Below are positions 1 through 12,900 of a stretch of DNA of 64,000 nt, one piece after another. The translations under genes and the position numbers were made by a program. Source of the DNA: Arenicola marina (taxonomy: Eukaryota > Annelida > Polychaeta > Arenicolidae); contig OZ025248.1 of assembly GCA_964019135.1 (NCBI GenBank), forward strand, positions 38,495,670-38,559,669, written 5' to 3'. Within the stretch, counting starts at the first letter, position 1. Each line of letters opens with the position of its first letter. Below the pieces are notes generated by a model, which was given only the letters and a program-made list of their open reading frames with translations, was not told the origin of the DNA and searched no databases.

Positions 1-387
1 AGACCGGATTTCGAGCCAAGGAGCTGTTGATCTGCAATCGACCACTCTACCACTCGACCACCGAGTTTTCTCCATCACCAAGTGGTCGAACCAAACCCGG
101 TGAAGCTGTCACTGTACAGAGGTGAAGTGACGGAGGCCAGTGATCTGAAGTACACACACCACCAACATTGCACGTCATTTTACCGTGTAATCAGGAAGTA
201 GTTGAGTGGACATGTAGAAGCAGGCGGTGGATAGTGTCACAATATCTATTATACATACCTGCTCGCTATATACCAGTTATCTGACTTCCCGTAAGACAAA
301 CAGATAGTCGATCAAATGCACGGTCATTGTCGACTCCTCAGTTGAAAGGGGTCGATACACTGAGACTACTGACTGGCCTATAATTGT
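1..387 (+). promoter_or_regulatory. 5' flank of A1 with tRNA-like relic
   Basis: Shared 5' flank of the receptor genes; the same block recurs at about 38,110-38,636 before A4, and in more diverged form before B1 and B3. Read on the minus strand, positions 1-75 have A-box-like (GGTCGAGTGG) and B-box-like (GGCTCGAA) motifs at tRNA spacing, so a degenerate tRNA or SINE relic is likely. The proximal part (about 290-365) holds the block conserved before every lectin gene: a purine/pyrimidine mix around 'cactgagactactg'. It may hold promoter and 5' UTR, but no TATA box was identified. Confidence 0.4.
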
Positions 388-2637
388 ATGCTGTTCCAGG
401 TTAGAGATTGGTGTGACGGCTTAGCGAGATGTCACGTGACGGCCTCCACCTGGTACCCTGCTGAAAGTGGCGGGCGAACCAGCCTGACAGTGAGCTATAC
501 CTGTAAGCACAGTGGCTCAGGTACCGAAATATTAATAGGTAAACAATCAGAGTTATTTCTTAAGGCCCCCATTTTGAACACGACAACGTGCTACTCCAGA
601 TACTTCTCCCAACAGTTGTGTTCTGGCAACACGACGATTGAGATAACGGACGCCGTGTATGGAGTGAGTCCGTGTCAGGCAAATATCACTTATTGCTGTC
701 CGGATCCCGGCGACTGCACCATCCCGGTCGAACAGAATGATCCTGTCGGTCACACTGACTATTACAATGAAATACTGGTCTGGTGCAACACTAAACAGAC
801 ATGTGATAAACTTCAAGCGCAATGGATTAGCAGCATTAACAATGGGTGTACAGGTGTCTCTGGCCCCTCGGATTACGTCACGCTCTACTACATGTGTCTC
901 ACAGTTATCTTCACTGTATGTTTGGTTTTTGCAATTTTGGGCGCCTGGTTTTATTTGTGATCTTTTCTTTGGTCATAATGCCCCGACACTTTCCGCCTGG
1001 ACAATATCACCTGGAATTTACCTCACTGCACTGAACAACTTTTCTTATGCAATAATTTATTGATATCTGATAATGCTTTTTCCTTAAATGATCACACATT
1101 ACACGCTTCTATCAATATAAATCGACACTACGTATCATTCCGCAGACATGGAAATTTTCAATCCAGTTATAAAACTAAAGTCTGAATATGTTTTTGCGCT
1201 GTAGATGCAGAAAGGCTCACCACTACTACAGCAGCTGCATCGCCTGACATAACCATACCAACGAGTCCCACCACTCTCTCCACAATCAAACCAGGATCAG
1301 CGACTCCAGTTACTCCGGTATCCACCACAACCTCGACTGTGGTGTCCATGGCGGCCGATACCACTACTGACAGCGCTCTGGACCACAGTGATGGTAAAGC
1401 ATTCGTTCAGTCACACACTAAAACTAATTCTGAAATTGTATTCCGATATTTCCCTTAACGTTTACTGGAAACGCATTTTCATGCTGCTCTTATATTAATC
1501 GCAAAAAAACTTATATTTACTAAATGTACACAAGACAAATTAAGGGTCATATTTATATACTTCAATAATATAATCAGTCGTACGGACAGAAAAAAGAACG
1601 TTATACGGAAAGTATTTCGTAAGGTTCGTTTATTGCTTGGCACCTCGTACCGTGCCTGCCTCTCTACCTGTCGTTTTTCTTGACAGCCACCCTAACCATA
1701 GTGATAATAGCGGTGATTGTGGCGGTGGTCGTGGCTGTGGTGGTGGCCGTGACGGTCTGCCTGATCTGCAGGTATCGCAAATGTCCATCAATGCTAAACA
1801 AGACATAATGACATAGAATATTAAACACATGAACGCCAGCTCCACTATCACTCATATTAGGGGATGCAACCTTGATTAATCAGCTTCTTGACTGTATAAT
1901 CCACGCGCTTGACACATGACGAAGAACGGTTTATATATGGCATATGTTGATCACTTTCTTTCATTATAAGTACGTCCACTTTCAGCCATGTCGCTCTTTT
2001 AACTAATAACATTCATTCTTTTCCAACAGAAAGAGGAATGCTAACAGCGCGTCACAAGAGAATAAAACCGCCGCTGCCCAGTCACGGTCAGAGAGGATGA
2101 CGTCACACGCATCCGCGTGTGTTGATGACGTAGAACCGTATCACAGCGCGACCTGGTGGCGGCCCAGGGCCACGAGGACCGCCACCAGGTCAGGGGTTGA
2201 ATGACGTCATCAAGCCGGCCACAAACCCGTATGACACCTGTCAGCCCCTCACTAAACCAATGGTTGCCAGAAAGCCAAAACTCAATCCCAAGGCCGTAGA
2301 TAAGCCTAACATCGGAGCGGATCTCTACACCGAGGTGGTTAAGGTGCGGCCGAGGAAGAATGTGGTGCTCGATAAGTCCCCGGGGGAGGAGGATGTGGAG
2401 GCCAATAATAATGGGTCTGGTATGACAGAGGCGGGGGACAGGGCATCGTACGACCTCGTGATGCAGGAAAACCATGGGTACGGTACCCGGCAGGGGGTGG
2501 GTGGGGAGGGGGAGGGAGAGAGGCACGGCGTGGATGGGGAGGGCCTCCCCCACGAGAACCGGCAAGATGGCGACCAGGACGAACAGACAGACCCAGACTA
2601 CGACCTGGTCATGACAGAAAACAACGCCTACAGCTAG
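388..2637 (+). pseudogene. A1: class A SUEL-lectin receptor, 5'-truncated and frameshifted
   Basis: Decayed class A receptor. Exon 1 (388-904) keeps only the 3' half of lectin domain 1 (WCDGLARC onward) and all of domain 2 (ITDAVYGVSPC ... YVTLYYMC). About 0.23 kb holding the start codon and signal peptide is deleted compared with A4. The exon 1 donor is CAG-TT instead of CAG-GT, so reading would run on to a stop at 958-960 through a hydrophobic end (TVCLVFAILGAWF). The stalk exon (1205-1393) and transmembrane exon (1687-1771, IIAVIVAVVVAVVVAVTV) are intact with good splice sites. The tail exon starts at 2030. It has a 2-base deletion near 2150 compared with A4, after which the class A tail (LYTEV, YDLV, stop at 2635-2637) stays open. 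Probably a pseudogene; a 190-aa membrane-anchored fragment is possible but has no signal peptide. Confidence 0.8.
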
Positions 2638-4974
2638 AAGATTGGAAAATGGCGATTCATACTATTATTATTATGAGTACCGCATTCTGTCGGGTGAGGT
2701 TTGTTATACAATTGATGAGATAAGAATAAGTTTTCAACTAGACTATCACATTCTACAATTAGTAGGCATAAAACATGCCATATTCAGAGGTTTCAAAATC
2801 CTGTATTGGCCTTCATTAAGAGGATAAAAAGGCCGGGAGTGATATCTCACACACACGCGGCATGTACAATGCCTTGGTCATACATACGACGAAAAGATAT
2901 CAGTACAAAGCCCATGAGAGGGTTCAGAGGGACTTGTCATGCAAGGTGTTCAGATATGACGGGCAAGTCAAGCTCAAAATATACCCATAAACAAATTTAG
3001 CCCGAAAAGGAAGTTCGGATGCAGCCGATCTTTAGTTCTACCCAGAGATAGACACATGGTGTGCTTTACTCTCTGATCGGCACGTGGTGTGAGTTACTGA
3101 CTGATAGGCACGTGGTATGTTTTAATCACTGACAGACACTTGCGTTATCTTTACTTTTATCAAGGAATTAAACTTCCTTTTTAACTGTAGTTTTACCCTG
3201 TCGTCATTGGCAATACCCAGACACTTGCTGTTTTATCATTGACAATACCCAGACACTTGCTATGTTATCACTGGCAATACCTAGTTCTATTTTGATAAAA
3301 TCAGATGTTGGCAAAGGGGATGACAATAATTGGCCTGTTCTTTATAATAATATACCAGGGCGGGATTTTTTCGGATGTTTGTGAGCGTGTTTAAGTCTTT
3401 TGAACATCCATGGCGTGTCGATGGCACTTGACAACGACATCATATAGACATAGACTTGGACATAGCATAGGTATCTAGCTGCAATGACAGACTCACAGCG
3501 AGGCGAGATCTGACGAATGTAGAAGCTGAGGCCAAGTTTGCAATCATAACATTGTGACGTATTGTGCATAATATCAAAACAAACGAGATTAATAAGAAGC
3601 ATGTTTTAGTTTTGTTTATTTCTGCAAGTATGTATATCACTTGTATTTGTTGTTCACGTATTGCGATCGTTGGGTGACGCCATCGAACAAAAAGAAAATC
3701 ACGCCCGGCCTTATTGAGCCACAGGTAGCGTTGCACGACTCCTAGTGAGAGAATAAATATTAAATTCAACTGGTGTTTGTTCATTCGTCGCTCCGCGGAA
3801 GTATAAATTTGACGCAGGAGGCGATCTCCCTGGAGAGGGCGTTCCGCTTTTGCTATAGACCATATGCCCTGCTTCAAACCTAACCATAAGAATTTTCCTT
3901 TATGCTCTAAAATTGAAAATGAATCTAATCGAAGACATGTTCGCAGCTTAGCATTAAATACACCACTGTGTAGCATGTTTCGCCCTTATGGTACCGTACC
4001 GAACGAATTCCTTCGATTTTGATTAATTAGAAGCCACGTTATTTTGAACTACCAGTTCAATCGAGTTTTAAGGCGTCAAGCGCATTACACCTTGACCCCG
4101 TGTTATCTTAAATATGCTTTCACTCAATTCTTCCATTGTGATCGTATGACAATGGACTGTCTATATGTTTCAAATTCGAAAATACAAGGCCAATCGTGCG
4201 GTTGGCGGTTACGCGGGGCTGAGGTGATGTGAGAAACGAGCTCCCTCTGCCGAAAAAGAGGTCTAACAATCCGGTGTGACAAATGTTTTTATTAAATACA
4301 TCGCCAGAGAAATGTAGACAACAAGCTGAATTGGAGTCGGCTGTTTAGTGTCCCAAAAAGCTAGATGTGAGGGCGAAGTTACCCCCTATACAAATGAATA
4401 CAACGAAGCAGCATAAAACTACCGACATCGTAACGTGCTCACTCATTGCCACCACTATATCTATAACAACAACGTATTGTATCAAGACATTGGGTGGGTG
4501 GGCCAATGTGGCGGGCCGGGAGAGTCTGAGGGGTATAAACAACGAATTTATGAACAGAAGTTTAGACTGATTAATACAGGTATCACTTATCACTCATACT
4601 TCTGCCAATTAATCCAGTGATAGGCCGCCACCACCACCAGGGGGCACGCTATGTACATATTATCCCACCTTTTTTACGACCTGATTATCGCGACTATCGC
4701 GAACATCTCTCAGGTCACCTCCACGCAGTGGAGGAGTATTTACAGAAGAACTTTCGCAATAACTAACAGGCTGGGGGCATTTCGATAGTCGCCAGTAGGT
4801 GTACAACTGAACACCGGTAGGTTTACAACGGGTTAACCACGTTGTAGCTTTACTAGTAAAAACTTTATCCAGCTTCTTTAAGGTGCTATGTTGTATCTGA
4901 GATACAGTTTGGTGCACACGAAGACTGCTAAATCTCACGAAAGAAATAATATGCCCCAATAATAGAGACCCTTG

Positions 4975-5035
4975 GTCTATCGTTGGGTATGTACCACTCG
5001 GCCGCGGGCGCTCCTCAATCGCCAAGCGGCGGAAG
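4975..5035 (-). repeat. tRNA-like SINE relic
   Basis: The reverse complement shows an A-box-like GGCCGAGTGGTA. The better preserved duplicate at about 44,700-44,785 also has a B box (AGTTCGAAGCC). Here the B-box end is lost. It lies at the far end of the conserved 5' flank of B1. Confidence 0.4.
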
Positions 5036-5339
5036 AAAACCCGATAAAGCTATCACTGTACAGATTTGAAGTGAAGGGGGCGAATGATCAGACCTGTAAA
5101 AAACAGTGGACATGGCACGCCATTTCACCATGTAATAAGGAAGTAGGGAACGGATGCCGCACGGTGGGTGGTATTACAGTTATGAGGATCTCTACGCATG
5201 TGAGTAGCGGTGTAGCGATCTATTCTAGTCATTCTAACACGGTCAGCAAGTTCATAGCTTGGGGGAGACATGAAGGAGAATATGTAGAAGATGGCGAATG
5301 GAGTCACAAGATGTAGACATACCTCCTCACTGTCACCCA

Positions 5340-5477
5340 GTTATCTGACTTACAATAAGACTATAGAATATTTGATCAAATATACGATCATTGTGGTCTT
5401 CTCCCATGAAAGTGGTGGAATCCCTGAGATTATTGATCGGAATACCTTTCTATTTGTAAGCTGTTCAAGGTAGAAAA
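5340..5477 (+). promoter_or_regulatory. Conserved proximal 5' block of B1
   Basis: This stretch closely matches the sequence just before B3 (45,110-45,241) and, less closely, before A3, A4 and A1. Shared landmarks are 'gatcaaat', a 'gaaag' purine run, 'ctgagattattgatcgg' and the 'gctgttcaaggtag' just before the ATG. Conservation next to the start suggests a core promoter or 5' UTR. No TATA box or transcription start can be assigned. Confidence 0.35.
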
Positions 5478-8168
5478 ATGGAACGATCGGTCATTTTCAC
5501 GTGTGCGCTACTCATTGTCGGGTGTGGCGCCTCAGACTCCAGACAAACATGTGTCGATCGTACAGAAGATTTACGGTTGGACTGTGGAGTTGGTGTTGTC
5601 TACGTGGAAGGAGCAGCAGCGCTGGGAGACTGTAGCGAGTCCGGGACGTGTTGCCAGGATACCAGCCAGGGTGATGACGTCATCACGGCGCGGGCTAGAG
5701 ATTGGTGTGACGGCTTAGCGAGATGTCACATGGAGGCTTCCACCTGGTTCCCTGCTGCAAGCGGTGGGCGAACCAGTTTGGCAGTGAGCTATATTTGTAA
5801 GATTGGCACGCCCAAGGTGACAGGGATGAGAATGTCAGTGGGTAAACAACCAAAGTTGCTTGTTTATGCCCCCATTCTAAACACGACAAAGTGCTACCCC
5901 AGTCCCTTCTCCCAACAGCTGTGTTTTGGCGACATGACAATTGCGATAACGGACCCCGTGTTTGGAGTGAGTCCTTGTAACCTGGATAATTCCACAAAGT
6001 GCTGTCCGGATCCCGGCGACTGCATCATCCTAGTTCAGGAATCGGGTCCTGCATATTACAATGAGACTCAGGTGTAACAATAAACAGACATGTAATGGTC
6101 TTCTTGCCCAGTGGTACGCCTTCCCATACATGTGGTGTCCAGGTGCCAAGGGCGCTACGCATTACGTCACGCTCCACTACATGTGTCTAACAGGTAATAT
6201 ACAGACTGTTGCACGTTTAGATTTGAAGCCAACGGTAGATCACATGGTGTGTACTTGCAAACTCTCGCATTAACGCGTTTTCAACTAACAACACAGTATA
6301 CTGTCTAAGATATCACACATTTTTTAACATATAAAATATTTTGCCTTTTCCCACTTGAATATATGTCTACAATGTGTCAGTTATATTCACAAGGCGAAGC
6401 CTATTACATCAACAAGCTCCTCTCGGGTAGTTATTCTTTACTTCCTGCTCATTATTTCATTTGAAAATTTGGATTTCATGTTAACCATTGGACCGACAGC
6501 GTCCGATTTCAGCTTTTAGCATGTTCTTTGCACTGTTTTGTTACTTCAATCTATAAATAGGTTGAAACCAATACTGAATGCATATTTTCTTTATGATGTA
6601 CGCGCTGCGATGCATACTTCCAATTGTGCATAGAGAAGCTAATTCCACTACGTGTTTTAATTTTAACAACCGTGCTACGTAACATCATTGACTAGCAAGA
6701 TATTTCTCATGCCCATAATTTCAGACTATGTAAGTTTGTTGATATGCCTTCTAGATGCAGATCGGCTGACAACTACAACAGCTACAACGACTGACGTCTC
6801 CATCTCCACGACCAAACCAGAATCTTCCACAGTTGCGGTGTACACAGCAACCCCAGATGTTGTATCCATGGTGACCAATGTCAGAACTGAGAGTGACGCC
6901 AGTGAAGGTAATCCAGCCGTCCAGTCTCCCATAATAGTGACAATGTCTCTTTTTGTCGGATTTGTCATTCGAACATGTCACTGCACAATTAGGTCAACAT
7001 CTTTTTTATCGAGGCTGATTTCCTTATGATACGTGGCGCGAACCCCGAATTCCTGCACGGTGGCTGGGATGGCGGACTTCACTCGCGACACAGAGCGTTA
7101 ACGTTCAGGCCACGTCGGTCATATATGTAATTAAATCGATCGATTGGATATATACAAAAGCATCACTTGATTAGTGGCACAACTCCCATAGAAGATGAAG
7201 GAAAATGATCAACCATTAATCACAACTTTGGCTTCGTAAAGTTAGATTGTTCTCTTGATCGCGTTATAATTCCTGTTTTAATTGAGTTAGCAGTCCTCTC
7301 CAGCTGTGTAGCTTCGTACTTTACTTGACAGCACCCCAGACCGCGGTGATAATAGCGGTGGTTGTGACGGTTGTCGTGGTCGTCGTGGCCATGGTGGCGG
7401 CAGTGACGGTCTGCATGGTGTGCAGGTATTACTAACGTTCATAGTTACAAAGCAACCTTCAATAACATTCGCAATCAGATATCTTGAGTGCCGCCTTAAG
7501 CAGTTTAATCACGTTCATGTGTGCGCCAAGATATCGGTTGGTCTGTCCGGTGCCTTTTTAGTAACTAATACCTGTCCAGACCGAGTTAGAGAATTGACTA
7601 AGAAGAACTTGGTGTCCCAGGATTGATATCGATCCGCGATTATGACAAAGAACGATTTAAGGGTTCGCACGTGCAGATATGAACTTAAACATTGCCATAA
7701 TACTTACAAACTGTTTCAAGGAATATTGATATGTTAACTAATGCAAAATTCCGATTCTATTCACGCAGAATGAGAAAATCCAACACCACGTCCGAAGAGA
7801 GTAGAACTGTCGGTGCCCAGTCACCTGGTCTGGACAACTCGATTCACCTCCAGGAAGCTGAGCCTCTTCTACAGTCACCGCCTCGGATGATGAAGTCACA
7901 TGCATCAGCGGGTGTTGATGACGCAGATCCGTATTGCGTAACTTCGCAATCATCCCATGGTTTCTATGACGTCATCAAGCCGGTCATGGAAGCCTACGAA
8001 CCCTTAGGGCCCTACAATAAACCTGAGGTCGCCGAGACAACGGGAGATTATGTCAACGTTGTCGATACGACAATGGAAGGAAGGGCTCTGTACACTGAGC
8101 TTGCCCCGGGAACGGACGTCGTGCCAGGGAAGGCCCCGGGTGAGGGGACAACACCAGGGATAGACTAG
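5478..8168 (+). pseudogene. B1: class B SUEL-lectin receptor, interrupted
   Basis: Four-exon class B gene. Exon 1 (5478-6193) encodes a signal peptide (MERSVIFTCALLIVGCG), lectin domain 1 and domain 2. A 5-base deletion near 6064 compared with B2 causes a stop after 199 aa, within domain 2. The stalk exon (6755-6907, STTKPESSTVAVYTATP), transmembrane exon (7332-7425, Val-rich) and tail exon (from 7769) keep splice sites and phase. The tail has DPYCV, GDYVNV and ALYTEL, then ends early at TAG 8166-8168 where related tails have a Trp; the usual last 17 or so residues can still be read downstream to 8218. With two lesions the full receptor cannot be made; a secreted 199-aa lectin fragment could be. 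Confidence 0.75.
7020..7125 (-). repeat. tRNA-derived SINE relic
   Basis: Read in reverse, it has an A-box-like TGGCCTGAACG stretch and a B-box-like GGGTTCGCG. The same element occurs, whole or partial, at about 11,434-11,500, 20,086-20,140, 20,640-20,700, 21,140-21,196, 21,716-21,812, 47,030-47,120, 56,192-56,250, 56,756-56,815, 57,321-57,375, 57,832-57,893 and 58,396-58,490. It always lies in the intron after a stalk exon or between stalk exons, so it was copied along with the genes. Confidence 0.5.
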
Positions 8169-8199
8169 GCAATGAACGACCCCATGCTGGTGGAAAGCC

Positions 8200-8700
8200 A
8201 TCAGTACGGCATGAGATAGGGGGTGGGTGGGGAGGGCTATACATGCTCAGAGGGAATAGCTTCCTTGAAGGGGTGGGTGGGGAGGGCCATACATGGTCAG
8301 AGGCAATAGGTTCGTTGGAGGGGTGAATGGGGAGGATCATACATGGTCACTTGGGCGGTGATGGAAGGGCGGCGGGGGGGGGGGGGGGCATGACGGTCAC
8401 AGGGAATAAGCTCCTATGAAGGGTGGTTGGGGAGGCTTGTGACCGCCAGCAGGGAATAGGCTCCTGGGAGGGGGTGTTTGGGGAGGGTTTTGACCGCCAG
8501 CAGGGAATAGGCTCCTGGGAGGGGGTGGTTGGGGATGGTTGTGACGCCCATCAGGGAATAGGCTCTTTGAATGGGGTGGTTGGGGAGGGCCATACGTGGA
8601 CAGAGGGAATAGGCTGGTGGGAAGGGTTGGGTGGGGAGGGCCACGATGGCTGCGATGAGTACGGGTCCTGAAGGGGGGTCGGTTAGGGAGGGTGGGGGTG
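8200..8700 (+). repeat. G-rich tandem repeat after B1
   Basis: Degenerate units of about 50-60 bases, each with 'agggaataggctcctgg' followed by a G-rich run (gggtggttgggga). The same repeat lies just after the tails of B2 (about 13,105-13,220), C1 (22,813-23,180) and C2 (60,742-61,130), inside the probable 3' UTR. The long open frames on both strands here come from the repeat. G-quadruplex formation is possible on the + strand. Confidence 0.8.
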
Positions 8701-9929
8701 GAGATAAAGGCCGGAAGAGTTGTGCGGCTCTCGACAGCCGATGTGTGGTAAGGGTTAACCAGGCATATGATAAACCATATCTCGATCTGGTCATAAAACA
8801 ACACCCCCTACAGCTGGAGACTGCCGGAACTAGATAAATGAGTTCCAAACATAACAAAAAATAACATAATCCCGTAACAGCGCCAGAGCATATCATCATT
8901 GTTCTTAATCATCCCCTGTCAACCGCTTTATTTTTGATTAGTGCATGTCGGATGAGAAACTCGCGGCTTCAAGTGACGCACATGACTGAATCCTTTCGCC
9001 ATAGGTACCGCATAACCGCCATGTTCTTGTTAGCTGTGCAAGCGTTCCTTTCCATCAGCGAAACCGCGTCCACGCCTCATCATTACGGCCGCCGTCTCGC
9101 CATCGTTGTCTCCAGGACTCTACATGTCACATTGTCAACCCGGAAGCGCCATCACGGGGTTAACTCCTGAACAGTTCCGGGCACAACCAGCTTTTTCTCC
9201 CGTGTCTCGTCACAACTATATCGGCTTAACGTTACCGCGATTTATCATAATGTACCGCATGTAAGGCGTCACGTAGTCTCGGATATCTATCATAGTGTAC
9301 GGCATGTAAGGTGACACTTAGACACGCATATCATGCTGCAACGCCACGCCATGTGTAGATTGGTAGTTTAGGCCACCTTTGTGTACGCATGGGCTAAACC
9401 AGAGCTTCCTCGCGACCCAAGCGTACCGCTGCTGGCTGTACATATCGTCTTACACTTGGGGCTGCCAATAAAACATCATCAAACCTCACCATGTGTGTGC
9501 TCGCTTGTCTAAAAAACTAGCAGTCGTGATTCTTGAGAAGAGCTTTTACATTCACTGAATTGAAGGACCAGGAAGTTGACAAACCCCAGCCGACCGGGGG
9601 TGGTGTGTACCGTCACAGTGTTACACAGTGGGCTGTGTATAGTCGTGCAGTGATTAGGCTTGGTGGCTCACTCTATTCAAACACATCAGGCAGACCTGGG
9701 CAGCTGAGGACATGAGAAAGAACATGTAGGCGTTGGTGGACGCAATCGGCACATCACAACACTTACGCCTACCAGGGAATATACCACCATTGTCGGTTCT
9801 ACCATGAACACTGTTGCATAGTCCGGTCACCGAGCCGTTTGTTTAATAGAGACAGATCGCCTGTGTTCGGATCTGTAACGCAATACGCCTCTGGTAAACG
9901 TGTCGATTGCCACTGTTAAACATAGAACA
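8701..9929. other. B1 to B2 spacer and probable B1 3' end
   Basis: No supported gene. It holds two diverged copies (about 9240-9340 and 9290-9510) of a spacer repeat with 'ggtagtttaggccacctt' and 'gctgctggctgt', also found at 23,400-23,970 and 61,340-61,930. From about 9530 to 9900 it matches the 5' flanks of A2 (from 23,630) and A5 (from 61,580). Confidence 0.55.
9467..9472 (+). terminator. Candidate poly(A) signal for B1
   Basis: AATAAA in the context 'gctgccaataaaacatc'. The same context follows C1 (23,926-23,931) and C2 (61,886-61,891), which supports a real 3' end signal. The implied 3' UTR is about 1.3 kb. Confidence 0.4.
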
Positions 9930-12900
9930 ATGAAGCGACCGTCGATTGTCGCGTGTGCGCTACTCATTCTCGTGTGTGGCGCGTCAGACGCCAGACAAAC
10001 ATGTGTCGATCGTACAGAAGATTTACGGTTGGACTGTGGAGTTGGTGTTGTCTACGTGGAAGGAGCAGCAGCGCTGGGAGACTGTAGCGAGTCCGTGACG
10101 TGTTGCCAGGATCCCATCCATGGTGACGACGTCATCACGGCGTGGGTTAGAGATTGGTGTGACGGATTAGCGAGATGTCACGTGACAGCCTCCACCTGGT
10201 ACCGTGCTGCGAACCGGGAGCGAACCAGCCTGGCAGTGAGCTATATGTGTGACGTTAGGGCGCACATTAGGTCAGGTATGAAAATGTCAGTGGATCTACC
10301 AGCAGAGTTACGTGTGATGCCCGCCATTCAAAACACGACACAGTGCTACGGCAGTTACTTCTACCAACAGTTGTGTTTTGGCGACACGACGATTGAGATA
10401 ACGGACGCCGTGTATGGAGTGAGTCCGTGTAACTCGGACGGCCTTCCCACTGACTGCTGTCCGGATCCCGGCGACTGTACCATTCCGGTCGAAGAGAAGG
10501 ATCCTGACGACCACCCTGACTATTACAATGAGATTCTGGTCAGTTGTAACAATAAACAGACATGTGTTGACCTTCGAGCGGAATGGATTAACAACATTTA
10601 CCAGTGGTGTCCAGGTGTCTCTGGCACCACGGATTACGTCACGCTCCACTACATGTGTCTCACAGGTAATACGAACAGCTGGGTGTCTTTATTTGTATAT
10701 TCATCCAACATGATCAAAATGCAACGCTAATTAAGATAATAAAATGACATCATATCATTAGTGGTTTTCACATTTCGCTTAGACAGTATAAAATCCTATA
10801 TTTTTAAAATTCTGTGGGCCTTTGTTCTATTCACTCGTGTAATTAGATTGAAGCCAATATCGAACCCATATTTTCTAGAATGTATGCTATGAACATTTTT
10901 CGGTTTACGTAGATTACACTAATTTAGCAATGAGTTTCAATTTCAATAACTGTGCTACGTAACATCATTGACTTACAACATATGTCCTTGAATCCAATAA
11001 GTAGATTCTTCCATAAAATGTAAAACGTTCAGTATTCGATTTGTAAACGTCAACATGTAAATAACATGTTTCCATGAACATAAACATTAGCACATCACAT
11101 CATGACCATGATTTCTGATTATGAAAATCTGCTTGACTCTCTAGACGCAGATCGGCTGACGACTAGAACAGCTGCAACGACTGATGTAACCATACCAAGT
11201 ACCAACCCCATCTCGACGATCAAGCCAGGGCCAAGGACGGTAGCTGTATCCATGGCAACCACAGATGTGCTATCCATGTGGACCAATGCCGTGAATGATA
11301 GTGACTCCAGTGAAGGTAATTAAGCCAGCCGTCCAGTCTCACCCAATGGTGACACTGACACTGGTTATCAGCTATCCCATTGGAATATATCACGTATCGC
11401 CTTACATCGAGGCCAACTGATTTGACTTGGATAGAGGGGCGCGAGCCCCCGAGTTCTGACACGATGGCAGGCCTGGCAGATTTCACTCGCTACAAAAACT
11501 CCCTCTATATCGGAGAGTGAGCAACGAAACAGCCCCCCTAGCGCCAGAGTTGTGAAATTCCCACACGATAACTGGCTAATCGAGTAAATTTGCGCGGCGA
11601 GTGCCAAAAGTTGCCTTGTAACACTGAATAGTGGTAGGTCTTGGTTCGAAAGTAGTTGTAAATGTTTCACAAATGTTCGTAGAAGCCAGTTAGGTGATTG
11701 ATTTGGAGATTCAGCCATTAGTTTTAGAGATACAAAGCATTGAAGTGGGTGTTGACGCTCCGTGGCAGCCGTTGAGTCGTATAACCTGTTCTTATTTAGC
11801 TCGTCGCGGCGCATCCCAGGCCTTCAGCATAGCCTTCTTCTATTGGCCTGACGCAAAAAAACCGTGAGCCAGCCACTCTAGCTCTTCCGTTAAAGGGGTG
11901 ATGCCTCTAGCCGAGGCTAGTAGGAATGGTTCTCCTCACTTCTACATTTTCCTAAATGGATCGATCGATCCGATATAAAAAAATATAAAGTTTTGGTCGC
12001 CACCATCAATTAGCAATTGTATGTATTTACCACGATGGGATTAGAAGCACAACCGACTTTTGAAAAGTATAACAATTGAGAAAAATTATGTTTCATTGAG
12101 AAGAACGTGGCTGGTCTTCGGCATCATAACGTTCGAGCCTTGTCTTTATGGAGTTACCATTGCAGCTAATTATCTTTGTAATTTAGTTGACAGCTCCCCG
12201 CAGACCACGGTGATAATAGCGGTGGTTGTGACGGTTGTCGTGGTCGTTGTGGCTGTGGTGGTGGCAGTGACGGTCTGGATGGTGTACAGGTAATGTCCAC
12301 AGATACACTCTATAATAGCCAGCCCGCAATGAACCCGTGAGTGCCGCATGATACAACTGAATCACGTTAATGTGTGGTCCAATGCGGCGGTTGATGGTCT
12401 TTTCGTTGCTAAACAAACCAAAAGTCTCCAGAATCTTTCGAATTATAATGAACATGAACTCAACATGAAAAACATTTGTTACTGATTTTGTAGAATTTAT
12501 AAGGAAAACCAATGGCCAAAGTCGATATTAAAGGGTGCTAGTGCGTAAAAATATCATCTATTCATTCACTAAACATTGCTCAGTTATTTTGTAAATGCTG
12601 ATCTCTGTTGATATTTTAACCAATAATATTCCCATTCTATACCGACAGAAAGAGGAGAGCCAACACCACGTCCGAAGGGAGTAACACTGTCGGTGCCCAG
12701 TCACCAGGTCTGGACAACTCGATTCACCTCCCGGAAGCTGAGCCTCTTCCACAGTCACCGCCGCGGATGATGACGTCACACGCGCCAGCGGGTGTTGATG
12801 ACGCAGATCCGTATTACGTAAATTCGCAATCATCTCCTGGTTTCCATAACGTCATCAAGCCGGTCACGGATGCCTACGAACCCTTGGGGCCCTACAATAA

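Larger units (their letters stand above)
2638..5477. other. Class A to B spacer (copy I)
   Basis: No supported gene. The whole stretch matches 41,066-45,241 after A4, and parts match 32,527-37,690 after A3, so it is one spacer present three times. It holds two units of a 32-bp minisatellite (about 3222-3290) that has expanded in copy II, and a tRNA-like relic on the minus strand (about 4975-5035: 'ccactcggcc' is a reversed A box). The open frames here are not conserved between the copies. Confidence 0.6.

Noticed and set aside
3342-3976. Minus-strand frames of 86 and 178 codons in the A1 spacer
   Set aside because: Not preserved in the matching spacers after A3 and A4.
8397-8899. Pro-rich minus-strand frames over the G-rich repeat
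   Set aside because: Complement of the repeat in the 3' UTR; frames are not kept at 22,813-23,180 or 60,742-61,130.
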